Shown piece by piece: positions 1 to 8,790 of a DNA stretch of 64,000 nt. Position 1 is the stretch's first letter, and each line of letters begins with the position of its first letter. The stretch is from Erysipelotrichaceae bacterium (GTDB taxonomy: Bacteria > Bacillota_I > Bacilli_A > Erysipelotrichales > Erysipelotrichaceae), in contig JAFRLM010000005.1 in assembly GCA_017431225.1 (NCBI GenBank), positions 1 through 64,000 of the forward strand, given 5' to 3'. Made by a program: the position numbers and the translations under genes. The notes under the pieces are model-generated. The model did no database searches. It saw nothing but the letters and a program-made list of their open reading frames with translations, and was not told where the DNA came from.

Positions 1-141
1 CACATGTGAATAATTAGAACGCGCAAATTCCAAAACAGTGAAGGTCTTACCACACTGACGCACACCTTTGATCACCAATGGTTTTCTATTTGGATCGGTC
101 TTCCAATTATTCAGCCGCTCTGTTATTTTTCGTTTCAGCAT
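1..141 (-). CDS. ATPase of the AAA/DUF4143 type, 5' end only
   Basis: Only the first 47 codons lie in the window; the gene runs off the left edge. The visible N-terminus starts MLKRKITERLNNW, then KPLVIKGVRQCGKT, a Walker A-like loop with the GxRQxGKT form typical of AAA ATPases that carry a C-terminal DUF4143 domain. The ATG at 139-141 was chosen because GGTGG lies just upstream (149-153) and a TATAAT-like -10 (164-169) precedes it. It follows guaA on the same strand but seems to have its own promoter. The family is often found as isolated accessory ATPases of unknown role. Without the C-terminus the DUF4143 assignment is inference. Confidence 0.7.
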   Translation of the reverse strand, partial: MLKRKITERLNNWKTDPNRKPLVIKGVRQCGKTFTVLEFARSNYSHV

Positions 142-163
142 ACATTTCACCACCTGCAAACTA

Positions 164-224
164 ATTATATAACTTTTTCAAGCGACTTTTTATAAATTTA
201 TGCGATTTTTTTAAGTGACTTTCA
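164..224 (-). promoter_or_regulatory. Putative promoter and three near-repeats upstream of the partial ATPase gene
   Basis: On the minus strand a TATAAT (164-169) lies 22 bases before the ATPase start. Behind it are three similar blocks, read on the plus strand as AAGCGACTTTTT (180-191), ATGCGATTTTTT (200-211) and AAGTGACTTTCA (213-224). Their repetition close to the promoter suggests protein binding sites, possibly for self-regulation. No regulator is identified. Confidence 0.35.
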
Positions 225-242
225 GAGCAATTCGTGGTAATT

Positions 243-1787
243 TCATTCCCACTCAATGCTTGCCGGAGGCTTGGAGGTGATGTCCAGAACTATCCGGCAC
301 ACGTCATTCATTTCATTAACGATGCGCTGCGAAACGCGGCACAGCACATCATAAGGCAGCTGAACCCAGTCTGCCGTCATGAAGTCATCTGTTGTGACTG
401 CCCGCAGTGCGATCACGTTTCCGTAGATCCGCTCATCTCCCATTACGCCAACGCTTCGTGCTCCGGTCAGAACGGTAAAATACTGGCTTATCATTCCTGT
501 CAAACCGGCTTTCTCGATCTCCTCGCGGAAGATCGCATCGCTCTCCTGAACGATTCGGACCTTTTCCGGCGTTACTTCCCCGACAACCCGGACCGCCATG
601 CCGGGTCCCGGGAAAGGCTGCTTACAAACGAGTTCCGGAGGAAGTCCGAGTTTTTCGCCAAGGCTGCGCACTTCATCCTTGAAAAGCAACCTCAGCGGCT
701 CGATCAGTTCCGTAAAACCGAGTTCGGCCGGCAGGCCGCCGACGTTATGATGGCTTTTGATGACAGATGCGTTGACTGCCTGTCCGCTTTCGATCACATC
801 CGGATAGATCGTACCCTGTGCAAAATACCCGATCTTCCCGAGCTCTGCGGCTTTCTCACGGAAGACTTCGATAAAATCTTTTCCGATGATGTGTCTTTTC
901 TCTTCCGGATCGCAGACGCCTTTTAGATCCGCAAAAAACCTGGATGCCGCATCCACGCGGACAAAATGCACCGGGAACAGATCTTGAAATATACTGCAGA
1001 CCTGTTCGCTTTCGTTTTTACGCAGCAGTCCGTGGTCAACGAAGACGCAGACCAGATTGTCTCCGATCGCGCGCTGGATCAGCGCAGCTGTAACAGCGGA
1101 ATCAACGCCTCCCGAAAGCGCCAGCAGCACCTTCTCTTCTCCGACGGTTTTCCGTATCGCGGTAACAACTGTTTCGAGGTAGGTATCCATCGTCCAGTCT
1201 CCCGCGCAGTCACATACTTCGTACAGAAAATTCCGCAGGATCGTTTTTCCTTCTTCGGTGTGTGTTACTTCCGGATGGAACTGTACGCCATATATTTTTC
1301 TGTCCCTGTCTTCCATGACTGCGACCGGACAGTTTGCCGAGCTTCCGGTGACTTTAAATCCCGTAGGAGCTTCCGTGACCTGCCAGGTGTGGCTCATCCA
1401 GCAGACGGTCACGTCTTTTGTATCTTTCAGAAGTCCGCTCTTATCTTCCGGGAGAACTTCCGTCCTTCCATATTCCCTGTCTTTGGCTTTCTTAACTTTC
1501 CCGCCAAGCATCTTGGCTGTCAGCTGCATGCCGTAACAGATACCCAGGACCGGGATGCCCAGCGTGAAGATCCCGGGATCGCAGAAAGGGGCGCCGTCCT
1601 GTTCAACGCTTGCCGGACCGCCGGAAAGGATGATTCCGGAAGGCTGCATCGCCTTTATTTTTCCGGATTGCATATTAAATGGGATGACCTCCGAATAGAT
1701 ATGCTGTTCCCGCACCCGGCGGGCGATCAGCTGTGTATACTGACCGCCGAAGTCGAGTATCAGGATCTTTTCATTTTTCTTTTCCAT
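243..1787 (-). CDS. guaA: GMP synthase (glutamine-hydrolysing)
   Basis: Makes GMP from XMP, glutamine and ATP, the last step of guanylate synthesis in the cytosol. At 514 residues it has the normal length. The N-terminal class I glutaminase domain shows the nucleophile motif GICYGMQ (Cys84) and the His/Glu pair in GVQFHPE (His171, Glu173). The ATP-pyrophosphatase domain follows with the PP-loop SGGVDS (225-230). The C-terminal dimerisation domain ends in the usual KPPASIEWE. The start codon overlaps the glnN stop as TGATG, so translation is probably coupled. It is the last gene of the pyrG-glnN-guaA operon. Confidence 0.97.
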   Translation of the reverse strand: MEKKNEKILILDFGGQYTQLIARRVREQHIYSEVIPFNMQSGKIKAMQPSGIILSGGPASVEQDGAPFCDPGIFTLGIPVLGICYGMQLTAKMLGGKVKKAKDREYGRTEVLPEDKSGLLKDTKDVTVCWMSHTWQVTEAPTGFKVTGSSANCPVAVMEDRDRKIYGVQFHPEVTHTEEGKTILRNFLYEVCDCAGDWTMDTYLETVVTAIRKTVGEEKVLLALSGGVDSAVTAALIQRAIGDNLVCVFVDHGLLRKNESEQVCSIFQDLFPVHFVRVDAASRFFADLKGVCDPEEKRHIIGKDFIEVFREKAAELGKIGYFAQGTIYPDVIESGQAVNASVIKSHHNVGGLPAELGFTELIEPLRLLFKDEVRSLGEKLGLPPELVCKQPFPGPGMAVRVVGEVTPEKVRIVQESDAIFREEIEKAGLTGMISQYFTVLTGARSVGVMGDERIYGNVIALRAVTTDDFMTADWVQLPYDVLCRVSQRIVNEMNDVCRIVLDITSKPPASIEWE

Positions 1788-3877
1788 CAGTCAGCTCCAA
1801 AAAGCAGCTCTCTGTACGTCGGGATCGGCCAGATCTGTCTGTCACATACCAGTTCAAGACGGTCAGCGTCTTTTCGCAGTGTTGTCATCAGCGGAAGAAT
1901 ATCATCTCTAAAATAGCACGCTATTTTCATTGCGCTTTCCGGAAGTTTCCGATTGAGTTTTTCGTCCAGTTCCTTTGTGCATCCGGACAACGAGGCGAGT
2001 AACGAGTGAACACTTTTCAACGTGCTTGCCGCATATCCGTTCTCTTCGTAAAGACCAACTTCCTTTTCTGTCTTCACTGTCTGCATCAGTTTTTCCTCCT
2101 GCTTCAGTCCGGCAGGCAGCAGATCTTTTTTCAACATATCCAGCATGGTCTTCGCTTCGATGTTGATCGTCTTCCAGTATTTCTCCAGATAGATCTCATA
2201 ACGGGACAGCAGTTCCTTTTCGGAAAGAACGTTATTGTCCGTGAAGACTCTTACGTTCTTTTCATCGAGATAATGCGCCAGCGCTTCCGGTGTGGAAGGA
2301 TAATTGCTGAGACCGCGTCTTTTGGCTTCTTCCAGCCAGGAGGTGTCATAGCCGTTGCCGTTGAAGATGATCCGCCCATGCTCGTTTACGACTCTCTTGA
2401 TCAGATCATGGATCGCACCGCTGCGGTCTTCGGCTTTTTCGAGTTCGTTCGCAAAACCTTTCAGTTCTTCCGCGATCACGGTATTCAGGACTGTGTTCGG
2501 TGTAGCGACCGACTGGCTTGAACCCGGCATACGGAATTCAAACTTATTTCCGGTGAAGGCAAACGGTGAAGTCCGGTTGCGGTCGGTGTTGTCTTTCGGG
2601 AAAGCCGGGATCGTATTAACGTTGACCCGGAAAGGAGCTCTCCCGTGACTGACCGTCTCTTCATCATTGGCGATATTCTGCAGGATCTCTGTCAGCTCAT
2701 TGCCCAGGAAAACCGATACGATCGCCGGCGGCGCTTCCGAAGCGCCAAGGCGGTGATCGTTTCCGGCAGAGGCGATCGAGATACGGATCAGATCCTGGTA
2801 TTCATCGACCGCCTTGATGACGGCGCATAAGAACAGCAGAAACTGCGCGTTTTCCGCCGGGGTATCGCCCGGCTCGAGCAGATTCACCCCGGTGTCTGTC
2901 TTCATCGACCAGTTATTATGCTTGCCGCTGCCGTTGACTCCGGCAAAGGGCTTTTCGTGCAGCAGGCATTCCAGACCGTGTTTCTTCGCGGTCTTTTTCA
3001 TGACTTCCATCGTCAGGTTGTTCTGATCAACAGAAACATTTGTCGTTAAAAAGTTATTTGCGAGCTCATGCTGGGAGGGCGCGACCTCGTTGTGTTCGGT
3101 CTTAGCCTGGATCCCCAGCGCCCAAAGCTCCTCGTTGAGGTCCTTCATGAAAGCGGAGACACGGGTCTTGATCGATCCGTAATAATGATCATGCATTTCC
3201 TGTCCCTTCGGCGGCATCGCCCCGAAAAGGGTGCGTCCGGTAAAGCGCAGGTCTTCTCTCTCGTCATAGTATTTCTTATCGACCAGGAAGTACTCCTGTT
3301 CCGCGCCGACCGTCGTTTTGACATGATCGACATTCTCGTTTCCGAAGATATGCAGGATGCGCATCGCCTGTCTGTTCAGCGCGTCCATCGAGCGCAGCAG
3401 CGGTGTCTTATGGTCCAGGGCTTCGCCGCTGTAGGAAGCGAAGACCGTCGGCAGACACAGGATCCCATCCTTGATAAATGCATAGGAAGTCGGATCCCAG
3501 GCAGTGTAGCCTCTCGCTTCAAAAGTATCGCGCAGACCTCCTGACGGGAAGGAAGAGGCGTCCGCTTCGCCTTTCACGAGATTTCCTGGCGAAAAGACGA
3601 GTTTGATACTTCCGCCGCCGGCGGTGGATACGAAGCTTTCGTGTTTTTCCGCTGTCGCTCCGCTCAAAGGATGGAACCAGTGGGTGAAATGGGTGGCGCC
3701 GTTTTCGATCGCCCACTGTTTCATTGCCTCGGCGATCTCCTCAGCCAGAGCCGCGTCGAGCGCGGTGCCGTTTTTCAGGGTTCTGTGCAGCTCATTGTAC
3801 GTTTTGTCGGAAAGTCTCTCCTTCATCACCTTGTCGTCGAATACTTTGCTGCCGAATGTTTTCATGATGTCTGTCAT
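1787..3877 (-). CDS. glnN: Type III glutamine synthetase (GlnN/GSIII)
   Basis: Condenses glutamate and ammonia to glutamine with ATP. At 696 residues it matches the long GSIII class rather than the roughly 450-residue GlnA. Visible family features include the N-terminal [19 protein letters not shown] segment, EVAPSQHE, and GSGKHNNWS in the catalytic core. The start overlaps the pyrG stop (ATGA) and the stop overlaps the guaA start. It is therefore translated between two enzymes that consume glutamine, CTP synthase and GMP synthase, which suggests dedicated glutamine supply for nucleotide synthesis. No separate promoter is apparent. Confidence 0.95.
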   Translation of the reverse strand: MTDIMKTFGSKVFDDKVMKERLSDKTYNELHRTLKNGTALDAALAEEIAEAMKQWAIENGATHFTHWFHPLSGATAEKHESFVSTAGGGSIKLVFSPGNLVKGEADASSFPSGGLRDTFEARGYTAWDPTSYAFIKDGILCLPTVFASYSGEALDHKTPLLRSMDALNRQAMRILHIFGNENVDHVKTTVGAEQEYFLVDKKYYDEREDLRFTGRTLFGAMPPKGQEMHDHYYGSIKTRVSAFMKDLNEELWALGIQAKTEHNEVAPSQHELANNFLTTNVSVDQNNLTMEVMKKTAKKHGLECLLHEKPFAGVNGSGKHNNWSMKTDTGVNLLEPGDTPAENAQFLLFLCAVIKAVDEYQDLIRISIASAGNDHRLGASEAPPAIVSVFLGNELTEILQNIANDEETVSHGRAPFRVNVNTIPAFPKDNTDRNRTSPFAFTGNKFEFRMPGSSQSVATPNTVLNTVIAEELKGFANELEKAEDRSGAIHDLIKRVVNEHGRIIFNGNGYDTSWLEEAKRRGLSNYPSTPEALAHYLDEKNVRVFTDNNVLSEKELLSRYEIYLEKYWKTINIEAKTMLDMLKKDLLPAGLKQEEKLMQTVKTEKEVGLYEENGYAASTLKSVHSLLASLSGCTKELDEKLNRKLPESAMKIACYFRDDILPLMTTLRKDADRLELVCDRQIWPIPTYRELLFGAD

Positions 3878-5487
3878 CCGAGTTTTCCTCCTTCTTTTCT
3901 CGCAAGCGAATGGCGGATCAGGCCCTTAAAGAGCGGGTGCGCACGGTTCGGCCGGGACCGGAATTCCGGATGGAACTGCACGCCGACGAAGTAATCGTTG
4001 TCTGTTTCGATCGTTTCCACGATGTAGTTGTCCGGGGAGGTGCCGCTGAGCACGAGCCCATTTTTCTGCAGGATCTCCCGGTAGTCGTTGTTGAATTCAT
4101 AGCGGTGGCGGTGTCTTTCCGCGATCCGCCCGCAGCCGTATTCCTCGCGGATACGGGTGTTCTCTTTGAGTACGCAGGGACAGGAGCCCAGACGAAGGGT
4201 CCCGCCTTTATCGGTCTTCTCGTTTTGGTCCGGCAGAAAGTCGATCACCTTATCCGGGGAGTCCGGATCGAATTCCCCGGAGTTCGCCTTTTTCAGACCG
4301 CAGACATCACGCGCAAATTCGATCACTGCGATCTGCATGCCAAGACAGATACCGAGATAGGGAACGTTTTTCTCACGACAATAGCGTGCTGTTATGATCA
4401 TTCCCTCGATCCCTCTGTCGCCGAAGCCGCCCGGAACGATGATCCCGTCGCAGCCGGAAAGCTTCTCGGCAACGTTCTTCTTTTCGATCTTTTCGCTGTC
4501 GATCCATTTGATCTTCACCTTGACCCGGTAATGATAGCCGGCATGCGCCAGGGCTTCCACGACAGACAGATAGGCGTCATGCAGCGCGACGTATTTCCCG
4601 ACAAGACCGATCGTAACGTTCTTTTTCGCGTGCTTGATATTTTTGACAAGTTCCTTCCATTCCTTCAGATCCGGCTCTGCCGTTTCAAGAGCCAGTTTGC
4701 GGCAGACCGCCTCATCAAAACCCTGCTTCTTCAGCATCAGCGGAACTTCGTAAAGAGTTTTGATCGTGCGGTTCTCGATCACGCAGTCGCGGTCGATATT
4801 ACAGAACAGGGCGATCTTGTCGAAAAGCTCTTTCTCAAGCGGCTTGCCGCAGCGCAGAACAACGATATCCGGGGTGATACCTAATCCTTGCAGCTCCTTG
4901 ACCGAATGCTGGGTGGGCTTGCTTTTGTGTTCCTTGCTGCATTCAAGATACGGCACCAGAGTAACGTGGATATAGAGAACATTGTTTCTTCCCTGTTCGA
5001 TCCCGATCTGCCGGGCAGCCTCGAGGAAGGGTTGGCTTTCGATATCACCGACCGTTCCTCCGATCTCGCAGATCAGGACATCCGGATCGCTGTGACGCAG
5101 CGCGGAATAGATGAATTCCTTGATCTCGTTGGTGATGTGGGGAATGACCTGCACCGTCTTGCCCAGATACTCTCCCTTGCGTTCCTTCTGCAGCACGTTC
5201 CAGTAGACCTTGCCGGTCGTCAGATTGGAAAAGCGGTTCAGATCCTCATCGATGAAACGCTCATAGTGACCGAGGTCAAGATCGGTCTCGGCACCGTCTT
5301 CCGTTACATAGACCTCGCCGTGCTGAAGCGGGGACATCGTGCCGGGATCGACATTGATATAGGGATCGAGCTTCTGCGACACGACCTTCAGGCCTCTGGC
5401 TTTGAGCAGACGTCCTAAAGAAGCGGCAGTGATCCCTTTACCAAGTCCGGACACAACGCCTCCTGTTACAAAAATGATCTTTGCCAT
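3874..5487 (-). CDS. pyrG: CTP synthase
   Basis: Converts UTP to CTP using glutamine and ATP. The 537 residues include the N-terminal synthetase domain ([14 protein letters not shown] at 6-19, [11 protein letters not shown] near 141-151) and the C-terminal class I glutaminase domain with nucleophile Cys381 in GICLGMQ and the GVQFHPEF His/Glu motif near the end. It is the first gene of the pyrG-glnN-guaA operon, overlaps glnN by four bases, and has a clear promoter plus a structured leader of about 125 bases. A GGAGG ribosome site precedes the ATG. Confidence 0.97.
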   Translation of the reverse strand: MAKIIFVTGGVVSGLGKGITAASLGRLLKARGLKVVSQKLDPYINVDPGTMSPLQHGEVYVTEDGAETDLDLGHYERFIDEDLNRFSNLTTGKVYWNVLQKERKGEYLGKTVQVIPHITNEIKEFIYSALRHSDPDVLICEIGGTVGDIESQPFLEAARQIGIEQGRNNVLYIHVTLVPYLECSKEHKSKPTQHSVKELQGLGITPDIVVLRCGKPLEKELFDKIALFCNIDRDCVIENRTIKTLYEVPLMLKKQGFDEAVCRKLALETAEPDLKEWKELVKNIKHAKKNVTIGLVGKYVALHDAYLSVVEALAHAGYHYRVKVKIKWIDSEKIEKKNVAEKLSGCDGIIVPGGFGDRGIEGMIITARYCREKNVPYLGICLGMQIAVIEFARDVCGLKKANSGEFDPDSPDKVIDFLPDQNEKTDKGGTLRLGSCPCVLKENTRIREEYGCGRIAERHRHRYEFNNDYREILQKNGLVLSGTSPDNYIVETIETDNDYFVGVQFHPEFRSRPNRAHPLFKGLIRHSLARKEGGKLG

Positions 5488-5500
5488 ACATGGACCTCCA

Positions 5501-5579
5501 GAAAAAATAAAAAGAACATCTTTCGATGTCGTTTCCTAAAGCGGGTTTTTAAACCATCTCATGCAATCTTCCGCATGAG
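5501..5579 (-). promoter_or_regulatory. pyrG leader with two hairpins, the second attenuator-like
   Basis: Reading the transcript, a 7-bp stem CTCATGC/GCATGAG (5573-5579 with 5558-5564, 8-base loop) is followed by ACATC-GAAA-GATGT (5516-5529) and then a U-rich run (5501-5514) just before the pyrG ribosome site. The second hairpin plus U-run has the form of a weak intrinsic terminator, so transcription attenuation ahead of pyrG is possible. No antiterminator partner was worked out. Confidence 0.45.
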
Positions 5580-5620
5580 CATTTTTATCTTTCCGTACGG
5601 CCGTACTTCAATACTATTTC

Positions 5621-5650
5621 ATTTTAGCGAGTTCGCTTTTTTGCTGTCAA
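5621..5650 (-). promoter_or_regulatory. Promoter of the pyrG-glnN-guaA operon
   Basis: Minus-strand -35 TTGACA (5645-5650) and -10 TAAAAT (5621-5626) are separated by 18 bases, a near-consensus sigma-A promoter. Transcription would start near 5614, giving a leader of about 125 bases. No GGGC run is seen at the predicted start, so reiterative-C control as described for Bacillus pyrG is not evident. Confidence 0.8.
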
Positions 5651-5755
5651 TAATATTTGTAAATAAATTTCTGAAAGTTGTTTTCATAATTATCATTCGC
5701 TTCCTATTAATGCGAAATTTCAGTTCAAATTCACAAACAACTCTGTTTTCTCTGC

Positions 5756-5761
5756 TATAAT
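5756..5761 (+). promoter_or_regulatory. -10 element of the pepD promoter
   Basis: A perfect TATAAT lies about 26 bases before the pepD start and is followed by a strong ribosome site (AGAGGGGGG). The -35 is poor; TCACAA at 5731-5736 is the nearest candidate, with a 19-base spacer. Confidence 0.5.
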
Positions 5762-5787
5762 CAATAGAAAGAGGGGGGAACAGTACT

Positions 5788-7224
5788 ATGAAATTTGATC
5801 TTTCTAAGAAACACTGTTATTACTTCAACGAGATCTCCAAGATCCCGCGCGGCAGCCGCAACGAAAAGGCGATCAGCGATTATATCGTCAATTTCGCCAA
5901 GGAACACGGCTTCACCTATGTGCAGGATAAAGTCTGGAACGTGATCGTTAACAAGCCGGCATCTAAAGGCTATGAAAAGAGTGAACCCGTCATTCTGCAG
6001 GCACATATCGATATGGTCTGCGAAAAGAATAAAAATGTTGAGCACGACTTTGAGAAGGATCCGCTTGAACTTTATGTCGACGAGGAAGGCTGGCTGCACG
6101 CAAAAGGCACGACCCTTGGCGCGGACGACGGTCAGGGCGTTGCCTATATGCTGGCGATCCTGGATGATCCGGACCTTCCGGCTCCGGCTCTGCAGTGTGT
6201 ATTTACCTCGATGGAGGAGATCGGCCTTCTCGGAGCGATCGCGCTTGATCCGAAGGATCTGCATGCCAAACGCTATATCAACCTGGACTCCGGCGGCGAG
6301 AACCAGACCTGTGTCAGCTGCTCCGGCGGCGCCAGAGCCGTCATGTCCAAACAGCTTCACTTCAAGGAAGTCGATGCTCCGGCTTATCAGCTGCAGGTAC
6401 GCGGTCTGAAGGGCGGTCATTCCGCCGGTACGATCCATCTCGAAAGAGGAAACTCGATCCTTTTGGCAGCGCGTATCCTTGAGGAGATGTCCGATACCGT
6501 AGAAGATCTGCGTATCGCGGATTTCAATGGCGGTCTCAAATTCAACGCCATCCCGCGTGAAGCGGATATCACTTTCACCACTATGACTCCGGTCGGCGAT
6601 CTTAACGAAGCAGTCAAAGCTTCCGCAGATAAGATCAAAGCGGAGCTTCAGTTCTCCGATGAGGGATTCAGCGCGGAGATCGTTGAAGTCGATCCGGTCC
6701 TGGAAGCGATCGGCAAGAAGAAAACAAAGGAGATTCTCGATTTCCTGACTGTCATCCCGAACGGTCTGCTGCACCGTTCCATGGCGATCAAAGGACTGAC
6801 GACAGCTTCTTTAAACGCCGGCGTCGCATATATCAAGGATGGCGTCTTCTATGTCGATGATCTGATCCGTTCCGCGGCAGCTTCCCATAACGACACGACG
6901 ATCCGTCAGCTTGAGATCCTCTGCCCGCTCTTCGGTTTTGATTTCAAGGTCCAAGACCGGTATTACGGCTGGGAATACGAGCCCAAATCCAAGCTCCGTG
7001 AGATCCTGCGCAAAGTTCTGAAGGAAAAGGGCATTGAGATGAAGGAAGAATCCACCCACGGCGGACTGGAATGCGGTATCTTCAAGAGCAAGATCCCGGG
7101 ACTCGATGTCATCACCTATGGTCCGATCTCGCACGGCGAGCATACGCCGGACGAGCGTCTTGACCTCGCCTCCTTCGACAGAGCCTACGACAACCTTCTG
7201 GCTGTATTAAAAAAGTGCAAATAA
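5788..7224 (+). CDS. pepD: Xaa-His dipeptidase, M20 metallopeptidase (PepD)
   Basis: A cytosolic zinc dipeptidase of the M20 family that cleaves Xaa-His and related dipeptides. The 478 residues match PepD. Metal and catalytic residues are visible: AHIDMV (His73), TTLGADDGQG (Asp113/Asp114) and SMEEIG (Glu143/Glu144). A C-terminal SHGEHTPDE supplies the last histidine. The lid domain with GLKGGHSAG sits between. The gene stands alone, with its own -10, a strong ribosome site and a terminator directly after it, so it is probably monocistronic. Confidence 0.93.
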   Translation: MKFDLSKKHCYYFNEISKIPRGSRNEKAISDYIVNFAKEHGFTYVQDKVWNVIVNKPASKGYEKSEPVILQAHIDMVCEKNKNVEHDFEKDPLELYVDEEGWLHAKGTTLGADDGQGVAYMLAILDDPDLPAPALQCVFTSMEEIGLLGAIALDPKDLHAKRYINLDSGGENQTCVSCSGGARAVMSKQLHFKEVDAPAYQLQVRGLKGGHSAGTIHLERGNSILLAARILEEMSDTVEDLRIADFNGGLKFNAIPREADITFTTMTPVGDLNEAVKASADKIKAELQFSDEGFSAEIVEVDPVLEAIGKKKTKEILDFLTVIPNGLLHRSMAIKGLTTASLNAGVAYIKDGVFYVDDLIRSAAASHNDTTIRQLEILCPLFGFDFKVQDRYYGWEYEPKSKLREILRKVLKEKGIEMKEESTHGGLECGIFKSKIPGLDVITYGPISHGEHTPDERLDLASFDRAYDNLLAVLKKCK

Positions 7225-7253
7225 TCTGCACTTCAAGAAGAACTGTCTGAACA

Positions 7254-7279
7254 GCGTCCGGTCTTCCGGACGCTTTTTT
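7254..7279 (+). terminator. Terminator after pepD
   Basis: An 8-bp perfect stem GCGTCCGG/CCGGACGC with a TCTT loop is followed by six T. It overlaps the stop of the convergent gene by two bases. Confidence 0.9.
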
Positions 7280-8780
7280 ATATTCCGCCGCCGACACCGG
7301 CACCGCTGTTGAAACCAAAAAGAGCCACGCAAATAAGATCCGCAACAAACAGCGTTACGAGGACCGCACAGATCACGATCTGCCGTTTGCGCGGGAGAGA
7401 GCGCATCATTTCCCGGATCTTCGGTCCGGCGATATAGATACCGAACATCCCGCCGATCCCGAACAGCAGAAGTCCGGCAAAACAGATCCGGCCGTTGAGA
7501 TTCAGGAACATCTCCTTATAGTCCCAGTAAGAGGCATTGTAGATGAAATCCAGGATCAGGCTGGCGGCGTATTCGAGAACCCCGCAGAGACCGACGATCA
7601 TAAAGAACAGTTTCCCCGGATCGTTTTTATAGCGGTTGAGGAAAAAGATGATCGCCGTGCCGCCGCAGCCATAGATCGGCAGCCAGGGTCCGTAAAGCGT
7701 TCCCCGGTTGACCAGTTCGTGATTCTGCATGAGATGCAGCAGCACTTCCCAGCACCAGCCCGCGAAACAAAAGGAAAAGAAGATCGCGATCAGATCGGTC
7801 AGGCTGTATTCAGTGTCGATGACGATATCATCAACGAGATCGTCGAGCAGATAGAGCGGCGCTTTTGCCTCTCTGTTTTCCACATAGGGAAGTCCGTCAA
7901 ATCCGGGTTCGATAAAGAAACGTTTGTCGATTTCCTTTTCCCGGAGGACGAAATAGAACTCCGTGTTCAGCTGGTACTCGAGCGGCAGCGCGACCAGAAG
8001 GCCGACGACAGGCACCGCCTTCAGGACCAGGATATAGATATAGGAGAGCTGCGTCAGGAACATGTTCCATTTATAGCCGTTCGTCATATCGGCGGAAAGC
8101 TTTTTGGCATCTTTCCAGCTGATCTGCGGATTCTCCGCCTGCAGATAAGGCACCATGGCATACTGATAAGCTTTATAGATGCCGCCAACGATCGTTAGCG
8201 ACCATAAAAGGACGCTTCCGTGATAACAGAAACCGACCCAGATCAGATGCAGCAGATCCTTGCGGTGATAAGGCGCGAGGATGCGGCGGATCTTCACTTT
8301 TTCCTGCATGCGGTTTTCCATCAGGAAGCGTTCGCGTCCGATCAATGAAGCGTTCTGAATAAAGAAGCGCAGCAAAAGACTCAGCACAGCAGTCGCCAGC
8401 AGGAACCAGATGACCTCGCCTGGGTTGCGCTTAAAATAGGCGGCATTCGCGCCGAAGAGCTGAATGACCCAGGAATAGCTTTTTGTCAGTGCGTCGATCA
8501 GCGTCAGCGCGAGCTCGCTGTTGAGAAACGGGAAGCGGGCAAAGACCGGGAGATTCAGCACATGTTCTTTCAGGATCTCGATGTTGCTGACAGAGACCGT
8601 ATTCTCCAGGCCGGCAACCTGATCGGCTACATTTACCCCGGCTGTCTGCGCGGCATTGGCAGCGCCGAGGAACGCGAAAAGAGCGCCGACAACGACCAGC
8701 GTCCACCAGGGTCCGACACCCTTTTTAAAGGCTGTGTCCCAGCTTCTTTTCCGTATCTGCCGATAATCCCAGTCTTTCAT
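7278..8780 (-). CDS. Membrane protein with a DUF975-like N-terminal part and a CmpB (putative ABC-transporter type IV) C-terminal part
   Basis: A polytopic membrane protein of 500 residues from the chosen ATG (8778-8780), which has GGGAG upstream and lies 10 bases after the previous stop; a longer reading frame exists but would run into the upstream gene. The N-terminal half opens with IRKRSWDTAFKKG and a hydrophobic segment, like DUF975 integral membrane proteins. The C-terminal half has FAGWCWEV and NRGTLYGPWLPIYGCGG, the signature of the CmpB/PF06541 family, with about five membrane segments. Molecular function is unknown. It is the last gene of an operon with a glycerophosphodiesterase, which suggests an envelope or lipid role. 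Confidence 0.75.
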   Translation of the reverse strand: MKDWDYRQIRKRSWDTAFKKGVGPWWTLVVVGALFAFLGAANAAQTAGVNVADQVAGLENTVSVSNIEILKEHVLNLPVFARFPFLNSELALTLIDALTKSYSWVIQLFGANAAYFKRNPGEVIWFLLATAVLSLLLRFFIQNASLIGRERFLMENRMQEKVKIRRILAPYHRKDLLHLIWVGFCYHGSVLLWSLTIVGGIYKAYQYAMVPYLQAENPQISWKDAKKLSADMTNGYKWNMFLTQLSYIYILVLKAVPVVGLLVALPLEYQLNTEFYFVLREKEIDKRFFIEPGFDGLPYVENREAKAPLYLLDDLVDDIVIDTEYSLTDLIAIFFSFCFAGWCWEVLLHLMQNHELVNRGTLYGPWLPIYGCGGTAIIFFLNRYKNDPGKLFFMIVGLCGVLEYAASLILDFIYNASYWDYKEMFLNLNGRICFAGLLLFGIGGMFGIYIAGPKIREMMRSLPRKRQIVICAVLVTLFVADLICVALFGFNSGAGVGGGI

Positions 8781-8790
8781 GGTAAACTCC

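Noticed and set aside
601..620. CCCGGGA-containing Noc-site-like sequences within coding regions (also near 1571, 7094, 57251)
   Set aside because: They match only the CCCGGG core and not the full TATTTCCCGGGAAATA palindrome, and lie in conserved coding sequence.
3910..4884. Plus-strand open frame of 324 codons opposite pyrG
   Set aside because: Shadow of pyrG; no start signals, no family features.
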